Shown in pieces: positions 7,134 to 15,734 of a DNA stretch of 26,971 nt (positions within the stretch are counted from its first letter, which is position 1; each line of letters starts with the position of its first letter). The position numbers and the translations under genes are program-made. The DNA lies in the NCBI GenBank assembly GCA_023419535.1, contig JAEZXX010000088.1:1-26971 (forward strand), given 5' to 3'. This DNA comes from Pseudomonadota bacterium. Lineage in GTDB: Bacteria; Pseudomonadota; Alphaproteobacteria; Rhizobiales; Rhizobiaceae. A model generated the notes under the pieces. The model saw nothing but the letters and a program-made list of their open reading frames with translations, was not told where the DNA came from and ran no database searches.

Positions 7134-8384
7134 ATGAGCATGGCATCGAACATCCAGACCGACGGCGAGCGGCTCTGGGAGGCGCTGATGGAGATGGCCA
7201 AGATCGGCCCCGGCGTCGCGGGCGGCAACAACCGCCAGACGCTGACCGACGAGGATTCGGAAGGCCGTCACCTCTTCCGGCGCTGGTGCGAGGCGGCGGG
7301 CCTCTCGATGTCGGTCGACACGATGGGCAACATGTTCTTCCGCCGGGAGGGCGCCGAGCCGAGCCTGCCGCCCGTCTACATGGGTTCCCATCTCGACACC
7401 CAGCCGACCGGCGGCAAGTTCGACGGCGTGCTCGGGGTTCTCGGAGCGCTGGAGGTCGTGCGCACGCTGAACGACCTCGGCATCCGGACCCGCCACCCGA
7501 TCGTCGTCGTCAACTGGACCAACGAGGAGGGCACGCGCTTCGCCCCGGCCATGATCGCCTCCGGCGTCTTCGCCGGCCTCCACGAGGAGGGGTGGGCGAA
7601 GGATCGCGTCGATTCCAAGGGCAAGCGCTTCGGCGACGAACTGAAGCGCATCGGCTGGGAGGGCGAGGAACCCGTCGGGAAGGACCGCCCGATCCACGCG
7701 CTCTTCGAGCTCCACATCGAGCAGGGGCCGATCCTGGAGGACGAGGGGCTGGACATCGGCGTCGTCAGCCACGGCCAGGGCCTCTACTGGCTGGAGGTGA
7801 CGCTGACGGGCCGCGACACCCACACCGGCTCGACGCCCATGCCCAAGCGCCGCAACGCCGGGCTCGGCATGGCGCGGGTGATCGAGCTTGTCCACGAGAC
7901 GGCGATGGACTTCCAGCCGGACGCCGTCGGCGCCGTCGGCCATGTCGAGGTCTATCCGAACTCGCGCAACGTCGTGCCCGGCAAGGCGGTCTTCACCATC
8001 GACATTCGCTCTCCGCACAAGGAGACGCTGGAGGCGATGCGCGAGCGGATCGAGGACGGCATCGACCTGATCGCCGAGGCGCTCGACATCGAGGCGAGCG
8101 TCGAGGAGGTCGGGCATTTCGACCCGGTCGTGTTCGACGCGGGGTGCGTCGCGACCGTGCGTGCGGCGGCCGAGCGGCTCGGCTTCTCGCACCGGAACAT
8201 CGTCTCGGGCGCCGGCCACGACGCCTGCTGGATCAACCGCATCGCCCCGACCGCGATGATCTTCACCCCTTGCGTCGACGGCCTCAGCCACAACGAGGCG
8301 GAGGAGATCTCGAAGGACTGGGCGAAGGCGGGTACCGACGTGCTGCTCCAGGCAGTGGTCGAGACGGCGGGGATCGTGGAGTGA
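7134..8384 (+). CDS. Zn-dependent N-carbamoyl-beta-alanine amidohydrolase (M20 family)
   Basis: A 416-residue member of the M20/M40 amidase family (beta-ureidopropionase, N-carbamoyl-L-amino-acid hydrolase, allantoate amidohydrolase). Expected di-metal ligands are His86 (GSHLD), Asp97 (GKFDG), Glu132 (NEEG), His194 (HIEQG) and His386 (LSHNE). The family segments GRDTHTGSTPM, PNSRNVVPG and GAGHDA are also present. In this context it most likely hydrolyses N-carbamoyl-beta-alanine to beta-alanine, CO2 and ammonia, the last step of the reductive pyrimidine pathway (PydC). The family is broad, so substrate rests on the neighbouring hydA and preTA. Start is ATG 7134; ATG 7140 is possible, as neither has a strong Shine-Dalgarno. 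A palindromic repeat follows before hydA. Confidence 0.88.
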   Translation: MSMASNIQTDGERLWEALMEMAKIGPGVAGGNNRQTLTDEDSEGRHLFRRWCEAAGLSMSVDTMGNMFFRREGAEPSLPPVYMGSHLDTQPTGGKFDGVLGVLGALEVVRTLNDLGIRTRHPIVVVNWTNEEGTRFAPAMIASGVFAGLHEEGWAKDRVDSKGKRFGDELKRIGWEGEEPVGKDRPIHALFELHIEQGPILEDEGLDIGVVSHGQGLYWLEVTLTGRDTHTGSTPMPKRRNAGLGMARVIELVHETAMDFQPDAVGAVGHVEVYPNSRNVVPGKAVFTIDIRSPHKETLEAMRERIEDGIDLIAEALDIEASVEEVGHFDPVVFDAGCVATVRAAAERLGFSHRNIVSGAGHDACWINRIAPTAMIFTPCVDGLSHNEAEEISKDWAKAGTDVLLQAVVETAGIVE

Positions 8385-8403
8385 GCGACGCCGCGCCCGA
8401 CAG

Positions 8404-8536
8404 GCCCTCATCCCCCTGCCGGGACCTTCTCCCCGACGGGGAGAAGGGGCAGCTTCGGCGTTGGTCGAACGGACGGAACGGTCGAGGCTTCACCTTCTCC
8501 CCGTCGGGGAGAAGGTGGCGGCAGCCGGATGAGGGC
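8404..8536. repeat. Composite rhizobial-type palindromic repeat (two inverted copies)
   Basis: Two inverted copies of a ~44-bp unit fill the gap between the amidohydrolase and hydA. Each carries a near-perfect palindrome CCTTCTCCCCG-N-CGGGGAGAAGG (8425-8447 and 8493-8515). The outer arms GCCCTCATCCCCCTGCC (8404-8420) and GGCAGCCGGATGAGGGC (8520-8536) are inverted repeats with 15 of 17 matches. The transcript could fold into one long cruciform or two hairpins. This matches the dispersed repeat type common in Rhizobiales genomes; an effect on operon mRNA stability is inference. Confidence 0.88.
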
Positions 8537-8562
8537 ATGAAGGGCGGGGCGGAGACCATCGC

Positions 8563-10010
<1,448 letters not shown>

Positions 10011-10011
<1 letters not shown>

Positions 10012-10841
10012 TGTCGCTCGCCGAGGCGCCCGTCCCGCTTCAACCCCGGCAGCCGGCGTCCGACGCACCCGTCGCGGTGGAGGCGAAGGGCCTGTCGCTG
10101 ATCTTCCAGGCCGCGGACGGCCCCGTCCATGCGCTGAAGGACATCGACCTCACGGTCCGGCGCGGCGAGTTCGTCTCCCTGATCGGCCCCTCGGGCTGTG
10201 GGAAGACGACGCTGCTCCGCGTCATCGCCGATCTGGAGCAGCCCAGCGGCGGCTCGATCCTTGTCAACGGCATGAGCCCGGAACAGGCGCGGCTGAAGCG
10301 CGCCTACGGCTACGTCTTCCAGGCGGCGGCCCTCTATCCCTGGCGCACGATCGAGAGAAACGTCGCCCTGCCGCTGGAGGTGATGGGCTTCGACAAGGCC
10401 GATCGGGCGGAGCGCATCGCCCGCAATCTCGACCTCGTCGGGCTCAAGGGCTTCGAGCGGAAGTTCCCCTGGCAGCTCTCGGGCGGCATGCAGCAGCGCG
10501 CCTCGATCGCGCGGGCGCTCTCCTTCGACCCCGACCTCCTTCTGATGGACGAGCCCTTCGGCGCGCTGGACGAGATCGTGCGCGACCGGCTGAACGAGGA
10601 GCTTCTGAAGCTCTGGGCGAAAACGAAGAAGACCGTCGTCTTCGTCACCCACTCGATCCCCGAGGCGGTGTTCCTGTCGACGAAGATCGTGGTGATGAGC
10701 CCGCGACCGGGGCGCATCCAGGACGTGGTCGAGTGCGACCTCGGACCCGAGCGCCCGCTGGAGATCCGCGAGACGCCGCGCTTCCTGGAGATCGCCCACC
10801 GCGTGCGCGAGGGCCTCAGGGCGGGGCATTCGTATGATTGA
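10011..10841 (+). CDS. ABC transporter ATP-binding protein (NitT/TauT/ThiZ class), pyrimidine uptake
   Basis: A 276-residue ABC ATPase with all core motifs: Walker A GPSGCGKTT (59-67), Q-loop YVFQAAALYPW (101-111), signature LSGGMQQR (156-163), Walker B LLLMDEP (176-182) and the switch His214 (FVTHS). It resembles the SsuB/TauB/ThiZ group, which works with two permeases and an NMT1-like binding protein, as found just downstream. I chose ATG 10011, overlapping the hydA stop, rather than the longer open frame, because the 186 upstream codons lie inside hydA. It probably powers import of a pyrimidine or related base feeding the pathway. A repeat and a DUF559 gene separate it from its permeases. 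Confidence 0.92.
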
Positions 10842-10873
10842 GGGCGCGAACCCAGATCGGATCGCGCCCGGCA

Positions 10874-11026
10874 GGCCCTCACCCGTCCGCATCGCGGCAG
10901 CGATGCGTCCACCCTCTCTCGCGAGCGGGAGAGGAATGGGGGCTCGCCCTGCGACGCTTGCGAGCGGCCGCCATTCTTCTCCCCTGCGGGGAGAAGGTGG
11001 CCCGAAGGGCCGGATGAGGGGAGGGC
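10874..11026. repeat. Composite palindromic repeat upstream of the DUF559 gene
   Basis: A second, diverged composite repeat. The left half begins GGCCCTCACCCG (10874) and carries the palindromes CATCGC-GGCA-GCGATG (10890-10905) and CCTCTCTCGCGAGCGGGAGAGG (10912-10933). The right half (about 10976-11026) carries CTTCTCCCC-TGC-GGGGAGAAG and GGCCCGAAGGGCC, and ends in GGATGAGGGGAGGGC. The two halves are inverted relative to each other around a ~40-bp centre. The DUF559 ATG follows by 5 bp. Confidence 0.8.
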
Positions 11027-11030
11027 GTCG

Positions 11031-11486
11031 ATGACGCCCGAGACCATCAGAGCCCGCGACCTTCGGCGTCGGGAGACCGATGCCGAGTATCGCTTGTGGT
11101 ACGAGTTGCGGGCCCGGCGGTTGAACGGCTTCAAGTTCGTTCGGCAATGTGCGATTGAAGCCTACGTCGCCGACTTCGCATGTCGAACCCACTGGCTCAT
11201 CGTCGAGCTCGACGGAAGCCAGCATTCGAGCTCACGATCGGACGTCGTTCGGACGCTTCGCCTAAACGATCTCGGTTGGTCGGTCCTGCGCTTCTGGAAC
11301 GAGGAGGTCTTCCTGCATCGAGAAATGGTCCTCGACACCATTCTCGCGGCTCTTGAAGGGCGGTTGCGGGCCTCCGGACAAGGCGCGGACCCCTCACCCG
11401 ACCTGCGCTCCGCGCAGGCCACCCTCTCCCCGCCGGGGAGAGGAATGGCGCCTCTTTCGGCGCCGTTTCCTCGTGAGGTCAGATGA
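11031..11486 (+). CDS. DUF559 (Vsr-like endonuclease fold) protein embedded in repeats
   Basis: A 151-residue protein whose first ~118 residues match DUF559, a small PD-(D/E)xK/Vsr-like endonuclease family. Recognisable segments are ETDAEYRLWYELRAR, FVRQCAIEAYVADFAC, LIVELDGSQH and VLRFWNEEV. The acidic residues in YVADF and VELDG, with the N-terminal Glu, fit the nuclease core, but activity is unproven. From about residue 121 the frame reads through a palindromic repeat (11390-11443), so the tail (DPSPDLRSAQATLSPPGRG) is repeat-encoded and probably not functional sequence. It interrupts the transporter genes, yet its stop overlaps the next permease start as ATGA. Codons are somewhat less GC-rich than those of neighbours (for example TCGCTTGTGGTACGAGTTG), hinting at separate ancestry. 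Confidence 0.85.
   Translation: MTPETIRARDLRRRETDAEYRLWYELRARRLNGFKFVRQCAIEAYVADFACRTHWLIVELDGSQHSSSRSDVVRTLRLNDLGWSVLRFWNEEVFLHREMVLDTILAALEGRLRASGQGADPSPDLRSAQATLSPPGRGMAPLSAPFPREVR
11390..11443. repeat. Palindromic repeat half-unit inside the 3' end of the DUF559 gene
   Basis: The segment starts CCCTCACCCG, holds the inverted repeat CCTGCGC-TCC-GCGCAGG (about 11402-11418), then CCTCTCCCCGCCGGGGAGAGG (about 11423-11443), followed by AATGG. The same order, ending GAGAGGAATGG, is seen in the left half of the repeat at 10874. A separate hairpin GGCGCC-TCTTTC-GGCGCC (11447-11464) lies between it and the permease ATG at 11483. Confidence 0.8.
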
Positions 11487-12426
11487 CCGCCGCCGCGCCC
11501 ATCGCCGAGCCGGCCGCCGCGATCGGCCGCGTCGAGCCTGCGCCGTTCTGGCGGCGCGCGAAGGCGGGGAGGGCGTTGCCGGTGCTCACCGTGCTCCTCG
11601 CGATCCTTGCGCTGTGGTACGCCGGCGCCGTCTTCATGAACTGGACCACCGCCGGCGAGCGGTTCCTGCGCGAGGTGCCGGACGCGACGATTCTCCAGCG
11701 GATCGCCGCGACGCTCTTTGACCAGCGACCGCTCCTGCCCGCGCCGCACCAGATCGCGATCGAGGTCTGGAACACGACGGTCGGCGTGCGCCCGACCTCG
11801 CCGCGCTCCCTTCTCTTCCACGCGCAGGTGACGCTCTCCTCGACGCTCCTCGGCTTTCTCCTCGGCACGCTTCTGGGCATGGCGCTCAGCCTCGGCATCC
11901 TCGCCTCGCGCACGCTCGAAAAAAGCCTGATGCCGTGGATCATCGCCAGCCAGACGATCCCGATCCTCGCCATCGCGCCGATGATCGTCGTGGTGCTCGC
12001 CTCGATCGGCGTCTCCGGCCTCCTGCCGAAGGCGATGATCTCGACCTATCTCTCCTTCTTCCCCGTCGTCGTCGGCATGACCAAGGGCCTGCGCTCGCCC
12101 GACGCCATGCATCTCGACCTCATGCGCACCTATGGCGCGAGCGGGGGCAGGTGCTGGCCAAGCTGCGCCTGCCGGCCTCGCTTCCGTTTCTCTTCGCCTC
12201 CGCGAAAGTGGCGGTCGCCGCCGCCCTCGTCGGCGCGATCGTCGGCGAGCTGCCGACCGGCGCGCAGGCCGGGCTCGGCGCGCGGCTTCTCGCCGGCTCC
12301 TATTACGGGCAGACGATCCAGATCTGGTCGGCGCTGGTCGCGGCCTCCGTTCTGGCCGGTCTCCTGATCGCGGCGATCTCGCTTCTCGAAGGCCTGGTCG
12401 CGCGGCGGACGGGGGCGCGCGCATGA
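11483..12426 (+). pseudogene. ABC transporter permease 1, frameshifted (or sequencing indel)
   Basis: A BPD_transp_1-type inner-membrane permease of the SsuC/TauC/ThiX class, broken by a 1-base frameshift. Residues 1 to ~220 read normally, with a hydrophobic segment at about 32-51 and another around 115-140, then MRTYGASGG. At a run of five G (12143-12147) the frame is lost and would end at 12367 after low-complexity residues. Adding one G restores QVLAKLRLPASLPFLF, the EAA-loop region that docks on the ATPase, and the reading then runs to a stop at 12426, giving 314 residues. That restored stop overlaps the next permease start as ATGA, showing the intact frame is ancestral. Sequencing error in a homopolymer, a recent mutation or slippage are all possible. 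It starts at ATG 11483 within the DUF559 stop. Confidence 0.85.
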
Positions 12427-13394
12427 GCGACGTTCCCGCCGGAGGCGCCCCTGGAAGCGGCGCGATGCGAGCCGGCCTGTCCTTCGCGGTTGCGCTTGCG
12501 GCGAGCCTTGCCGCCCTCTCCCTGATCGAGGCGCCGGGCGCGGCCTTCTGGGCCGCCGTCCTCCTCTTCTGGCTGGCGTCCTGGCGGGGCGTGGCGGGCC
12601 TGTCGTCCATGCACCTCTCCGGCCGCGCTGCGCGCCTGCGCGACATCCTCGTGCCGCTCGTCTTCGGCGCGACCGTGCTCCTTCTCTGGGAGTTCCTCGT
12701 CGCGGGGCTCGCCGTCCCGGTCGTCCTCCTGCCCGCGCCCTCGCAGATCGCCGCGCGCTTCGCGGCGTCCACCTCGATCCTCTGGGCCGATTTCGTCCAG
12801 ACCTATCTGAAGGCGGTCCTTGCCGGCTACGCCATCGGCTGCGGCGCGGGCTTCCTCACCGCGCTTCTCGTCGATCGCTCCCCCTTCCTGAAACGGGGGC
12901 TTCTGCCGATCGGCAATCTCGTCTCGGCGCTCCCCGTCATCGGCATCGCGCCGATCATGGTCATGTGGTTCGGCTTCGATTGGCCGTCCAAGGCCGCCGT
13001 CGTCGCGATCATGACCTTCTTTCCGATGCTCGTGAACACCGTCGCGGGCCTCGCGGCGGCCGGGGCGATGGAGCGCGACCTGATGCGCACCTATGCCGCG
13101 AACCACCGCCAATCGCTCCTGAAGCTGCGGCTGCCGGCGGCCATGCCCTTCGTCTTCAACGCGCTGAAGATCAACTCGACGCTGGCGCTGATCGGCGCCA
13201 TCGTCGCCGAGTTCTTCGGCACGCCGATCGTCGGCATGGGCTTTCGCATCTCCGCCGAGATCGGCCGGCTGAACACCGACATGGTCTGGGCGACGATCGC
13301 GGTCGCAGCAGCCGCCGGCTCGGCCTCCTACGGCCTCCTCGCGCTCCTCGAGCGCCGGGTCACCTTCTGGCATCCCTCGCAACGAAAGAGCTGA
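12423..13394 (+). CDS. ABC transporter permease 2 (NitT/TauT/ThiX class)
   Basis: A 323-residue inner-membrane permease with about six or more hydrophobic segments (two near 15-55, then about 75-98, 130-152, 170-190 and toward the C-terminus). The EAA-type loop follows MRTYAANHRQSLLKLRLPAA, the site that contacts the ATPase. It starts at ATG 12423, overlapping the ancestral stop of permease 1 (ATGA). The first ~65 residues are an N-terminal extension with a membrane pair beyond the usual core of the family. With permease 1 it should form a heterodimeric channel for the binding protein encoded next. Since permease 1 is frameshifted, function of the channel in this strain is uncertain. Confidence 0.9.
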   Translation: MSDVPAGGAPGSGAMRAGLSFAVALAASLAALSLIEAPGAAFWAAVLLFWLASWRGVAGLSSMHLSGRAARLRDILVPLVFGATVLLLWEFLVAGLAVPVVLLPAPSQIAARFAASTSILWADFVQTYLKAVLAGYAIGCGAGFLTALLVDRSPFLKRGLLPIGNLVSALPVIGIAPIMVMWFGFDWPSKAAVVAIMTFFPMLVNTVAGLAAAGAMERDLMRTYAANHRQSLLKLRLPAAMPFVFNALKINSTLALIGAIVAEFFGTPIVGMGFRISAEIGRLNTDMVWATIAVAAAAGSASYGLLALLERRVTFWHPSQRKS

Positions 13395-13406
13395 AAGGAT
13401 TCTCCC

Positions 13407-14399
13407 ATGCGCAGCCTCCTCCTCGCATCCGCCGCCCTTGCCGCCTTCAGCCTTCCCGCCTCCGCGCAGGACGCGCTGACGCTGCAGCTGAAATGGGTCA
13501 CGCAGGGGCAGTTCGCCGGCTATTACGTGGCGCAGGACCAGGGCTTCTACGAGGAGGCCGGGCTCGACGTGACGATCAATCCCGGCGGCCCGGACATTGC
13601 GCCGACGCAGGTGATCGCGGGCGGCGGGGCGGACGTGATCGTGGAGTGGATGCCGGCGGCGCTCGCCGCGCGCGAGCGCGGGCTCGAGCTCGTCAACATC
13701 GCCCAGCCCTTCGCGCGCTCCGGCATGCAGCTCACCTGCCGCACCGATTCCGGCATCGAGAGCCCGGAGGACTTCGCCGGCAAGACGCTCGGCGTCTGGT
13801 TCTCGGGCAACGAATATCCGTTCCTGTCGTGGATGTCGAAGCTCGGTCTCTCCACCGAAGGCGGGGACGATGGCGTCACCGTGATCCGGCAGGGCTTCAA
13901 CGTCGATCCGCTGATCCAGCGACAGGCCGACTGCATCTCCACCATGAACTACAACGAGTACTGGCAGGTCATCGACGCCGGGATCCCCGAAGCCGAGCTG
14001 AAGGTCTTCGCCTATTCCGACGAGGGCGTCGCGACGCTGGAGGACGGGCTCTGGACGACGCAGGAGAAGCTCGCCGACCCCGAGATGGTCGACAGGCTCG
14101 CCCGCTTCGTGAAGGCCTCGATGCGCGGCTGGGAATGGGCGCGCGAGAACCCGGACGAGGCCGCCGCCATCGTTCTCGACAACGACATGACGGGCGCCCA
14201 GACCGAGGAGCACCAGCAGCGCATGGTGGGCGAGATCGTCGGGCTGCTGACGGAGGACCCGAACGGCGCGCTCGACGTCACATCGGCGGACCAGACGGTG
14301 GACGTCCTGATGTCGGAGGGCTCCGACCCGGTCATCACCGCCCGCCCGGAAGGCGCGTGGACGAGCGAGGTGACCGACAAGGCCGCCGAGATCCAGTAG
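13407..14399 (+). CDS. ABC transporter substrate-binding protein (NMT1/THI5-like), pyrimidine uptake
   Basis: A 330-residue periplasmic binding protein. The N-terminus is a clear Sec signal peptide (MRSLLLASAALAAFSLPASA, cleavage predicted before QDALTL). The mature protein begins LKWVTQGQFAGYYVAQDQGF, the conserved opening of the NMT1/THI5/ThiY-like family, whose members bind pyrimidine precursors and related compounds. The position beside dihydropyrimidinase and dihydropyrimidine dehydrogenase suggests a uracil, thymine or related ligand; this is inferred from context. AAAGGA (13394-13399) lies 7 nt before ATG 13407. It is the last gene of the operon and a hairpin follows the stop. Confidence 0.92.
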   Translation: MRSLLLASAALAAFSLPASAQDALTLQLKWVTQGQFAGYYVAQDQGFYEEAGLDVTINPGGPDIAPTQVIAGGGADVIVEWMPAALAARERGLELVNIAQPFARSGMQLTCRTDSGIESPEDFAGKTLGVWFSGNEYPFLSWMSKLGLSTEGGDDGVTVIRQGFNVDPLIQRQADCISTMNYNEYWQVIDAGIPEAELKVFAYSDEGVATLEDGLWTTQEKLADPEMVDRLARFVKASMRGWEWARENPDEAAAIVLDNDMTGAQTEEHQQRMVGEIVGLLTEDPNGALDVTSADQTVDVLMSEGSDPVITARPEGAWTSEVTDKAAEIQ

Positions 14400-14409
14400 C
14401 CTTCGGCAG

Positions 14410-14440
14410 GGCGGGCGCGGGCTGGTCGACCGCGTCCGCC
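14410..14440. terminator. Possible hairpin terminator between convergent genes
   Basis: GGCGGGCGCGG (14410-14420) pairs with CCGCGTCCGCC (14430-14440) over 11 bp including one G-U, with a 9-nt loop, 10 bp after the binding-protein stop. There is no U-run, so intrinsic termination is uncertain. The rest of the 103-bp gap shows nothing else. Confidence 0.4.
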
Positions 14441-14502
14441 GCCTCGACCGGGACCGCGTCGGCGATGCCCGGCGCCTCAGCCGCGCGTTTCGTTTCCTTC
14501 CC

Positions 14503-15252
14503 CTAGCCGAAGACGAGCGGCAGAAACTGTTCCAGCCAGCGCCGCACGGCCGCATCGTGGATGGCCCGTCCCTCCAGATGGGCCTTCCGCCCCTGCGCGC
14601 CCGGCAGCCCCAGCCGCTCGTGGCCCTTCACCGTCCAGCGGTGCACCATGGCGAGCGTCAGCTCGGCGTGGAACTGGATGCCGTAGGCTCGGCCGACGCG
14701 GAACGCCTGGTTCTCGAAGAGAGCGCTGCGCGCCAGATGCTCGGCACCATGCGGCAGGCTCGCGCCCTCCCGGTGCCATTGATAGGCCATGCGCGGCCAA
14801 TGCTGCATCAGCTGCCGCCCGGCGAGCGTCTCCTCAAGCGGATAATAGCCGACCTCGACCAGACCGTCGGGATGAGGGCCGACCGTGCCGCCGAGATGCT
14901 TCGACAGCATTTGCGCGCCGAGGCAGATGCCGAGGAAGGGACGGTCCTCACGCAAGGGGACGTCCATCCACTCGATCTCGCGGCGGATGTAGTCGTCGGG
15001 GTCGTTGGCGCTCGGCGGCCCGCCGAAGACGATCGCGCCGCGGTGCGCGTCGAGCGTCTCGGGGAGCGCGTCTCCCATCACCGGACGGCGGATATCGAGG
15101 CGGATGCCGGACGCTTCCAGCATCAGGCCGATGCGGCCCGGCGTCGAGCGCTCCTGATGCAGGACGACGAGGATCGGGCGCGGGTCCTGCGCGGTCAGGG
15201 CCAAGGGCGTCTCTCCGGCGAGGCCGGGCCTGCCGTCCGCACCGCGTGTCAC
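14503..15252 (-). CDS. Class I glutamine amidotransferase domain protein
   Basis: A 249-residue protein with the class I GATase fold. The catalytic cysteine lies in FLGICLGAQM and the His-Glu pair in IQFHAEL. FGGPPSAND matches the oxyanion-strand region seen in stand-alone GMP-synthase-like amidotransferases. No synthetase domain is fused, so it may use an unknown partner or hydrolyse a gamma-glutamyl compound. I place the start at GTG 15252 because it overlaps the stop of the upstream TerB gene as GTGA and gives the usual length; the longer frame to 15348 runs inside that gene. The partner substrate is unknown. Confidence 0.85.
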   Translation of the reverse strand: MTRGADGRPGLAGETPLALTAQDPRPILVVLHQERSTPGRIGLMLEASGIRLDIRRPVMGDALPETLDAHRGAIVFGGPPSANDPDDYIRREIEWMDVPLREDRPFLGICLGAQMLSKHLGGTVGPHPDGLVEVGYYPLEETLAGRQLMQHWPRMAYQWHREGASLPHGAEHLARSALFENQAFRVGRAYGIQFHAELTLAMVHRWTVKGHERLGLPGAQGRKAHLEGRAIHDAAVRRWLEQFLPLVFG

Positions 15253-15719
15253 GCGGTCGAGCCCGCGAGCCCGGCGCGCCGCGACGCCTCGCGCTTGAGG
15301 CTCATCCGATCCGCGGACGAGACGCCGAGGAGTTCGGCGATGCGCCAAGCGAGATTGTCCTCCAGCTCGTGGACGTCGCCGTCGGCGTAGATGAGGCTCC
15401 AGACCACCTCCACGAAGGAGATGCGGGCGGTCTCGTCCATCCGGCTCATGAGGACGGAGGTGAAGCCGTAGAGGTCGATCGCCTCGGCGTCGGCACGACG
15501 CCCCTTGGCGAGAAGATCCGCCGCTTCCGCCTCGCCGATCCCGAACTCGCGTTGGAGAAGCGCGCGCAGACGATCGCCCTCGGCCTGCGTGAACGCGCCG
15601 TCCGCCTCCGCCACGTGGACGAGAAGCGCGGCGGCCGCGACGCGGGGATCGTCCGCGAGGGTCGGGCGACGGCCGGGCTCCTCGAGCGACCGCAGCAGGC
15701 GTCTGATCTGTTCGAGCAT
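15249..15719 (-). CDS. TerB-family (DjlA N-terminal-like) protein
   Basis: A 156-residue all-helical protein matching the TerB/tellurite-resistance co-chaperone family. It shows the repeated acidic signature AEADGAFTQAE near residue 37 and IYADGDVHELED near 109, thought to bind metal ions. Length and composition agree with stand-alone TerB proteins in alphaproteobacteria; a role in tellurite resistance should not be assumed, since most such genes are not in ter operons. It lies 15 bp downstream of hemY and is coupled by GTGA overlap to the amidotransferase, so the three probably share a transcript. Confidence 0.85.
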   Translation of the reverse strand: MLEQIRRLLRSLEEPGRRPTLADDPRVAAAALLVHVAEADGAFTQAEGDRLRALLQREFGIGEAEAADLLAKGRRADAEAIDLYGFTSVLMSRMDETARISFVEVVWSLIYADGDVHELEDNLAWRIAELLGVSSADRMSLKREASRRAGLAGSTA

Positions 15720-15734
15720 CGGCTTCGCTTGGGG

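Noticed and set aside
5098..7137. 679-codon plus-strand open frame
   Set aside because: It lies in another frame of preA and antisense to rutR, is Arg/Gly/His-rich low complexity, and has no family motifs.
12303..14555. 750-codon minus-strand open frame
   Set aside because: It is antisense to permease 2 and the binding protein, both well supported; composition is typical of shadow frames.
15249..15719. Tellurite-resistance operon
   Set aside because: Only a single TerB-family gene is present, with no terC, terD or terZ neighbours.
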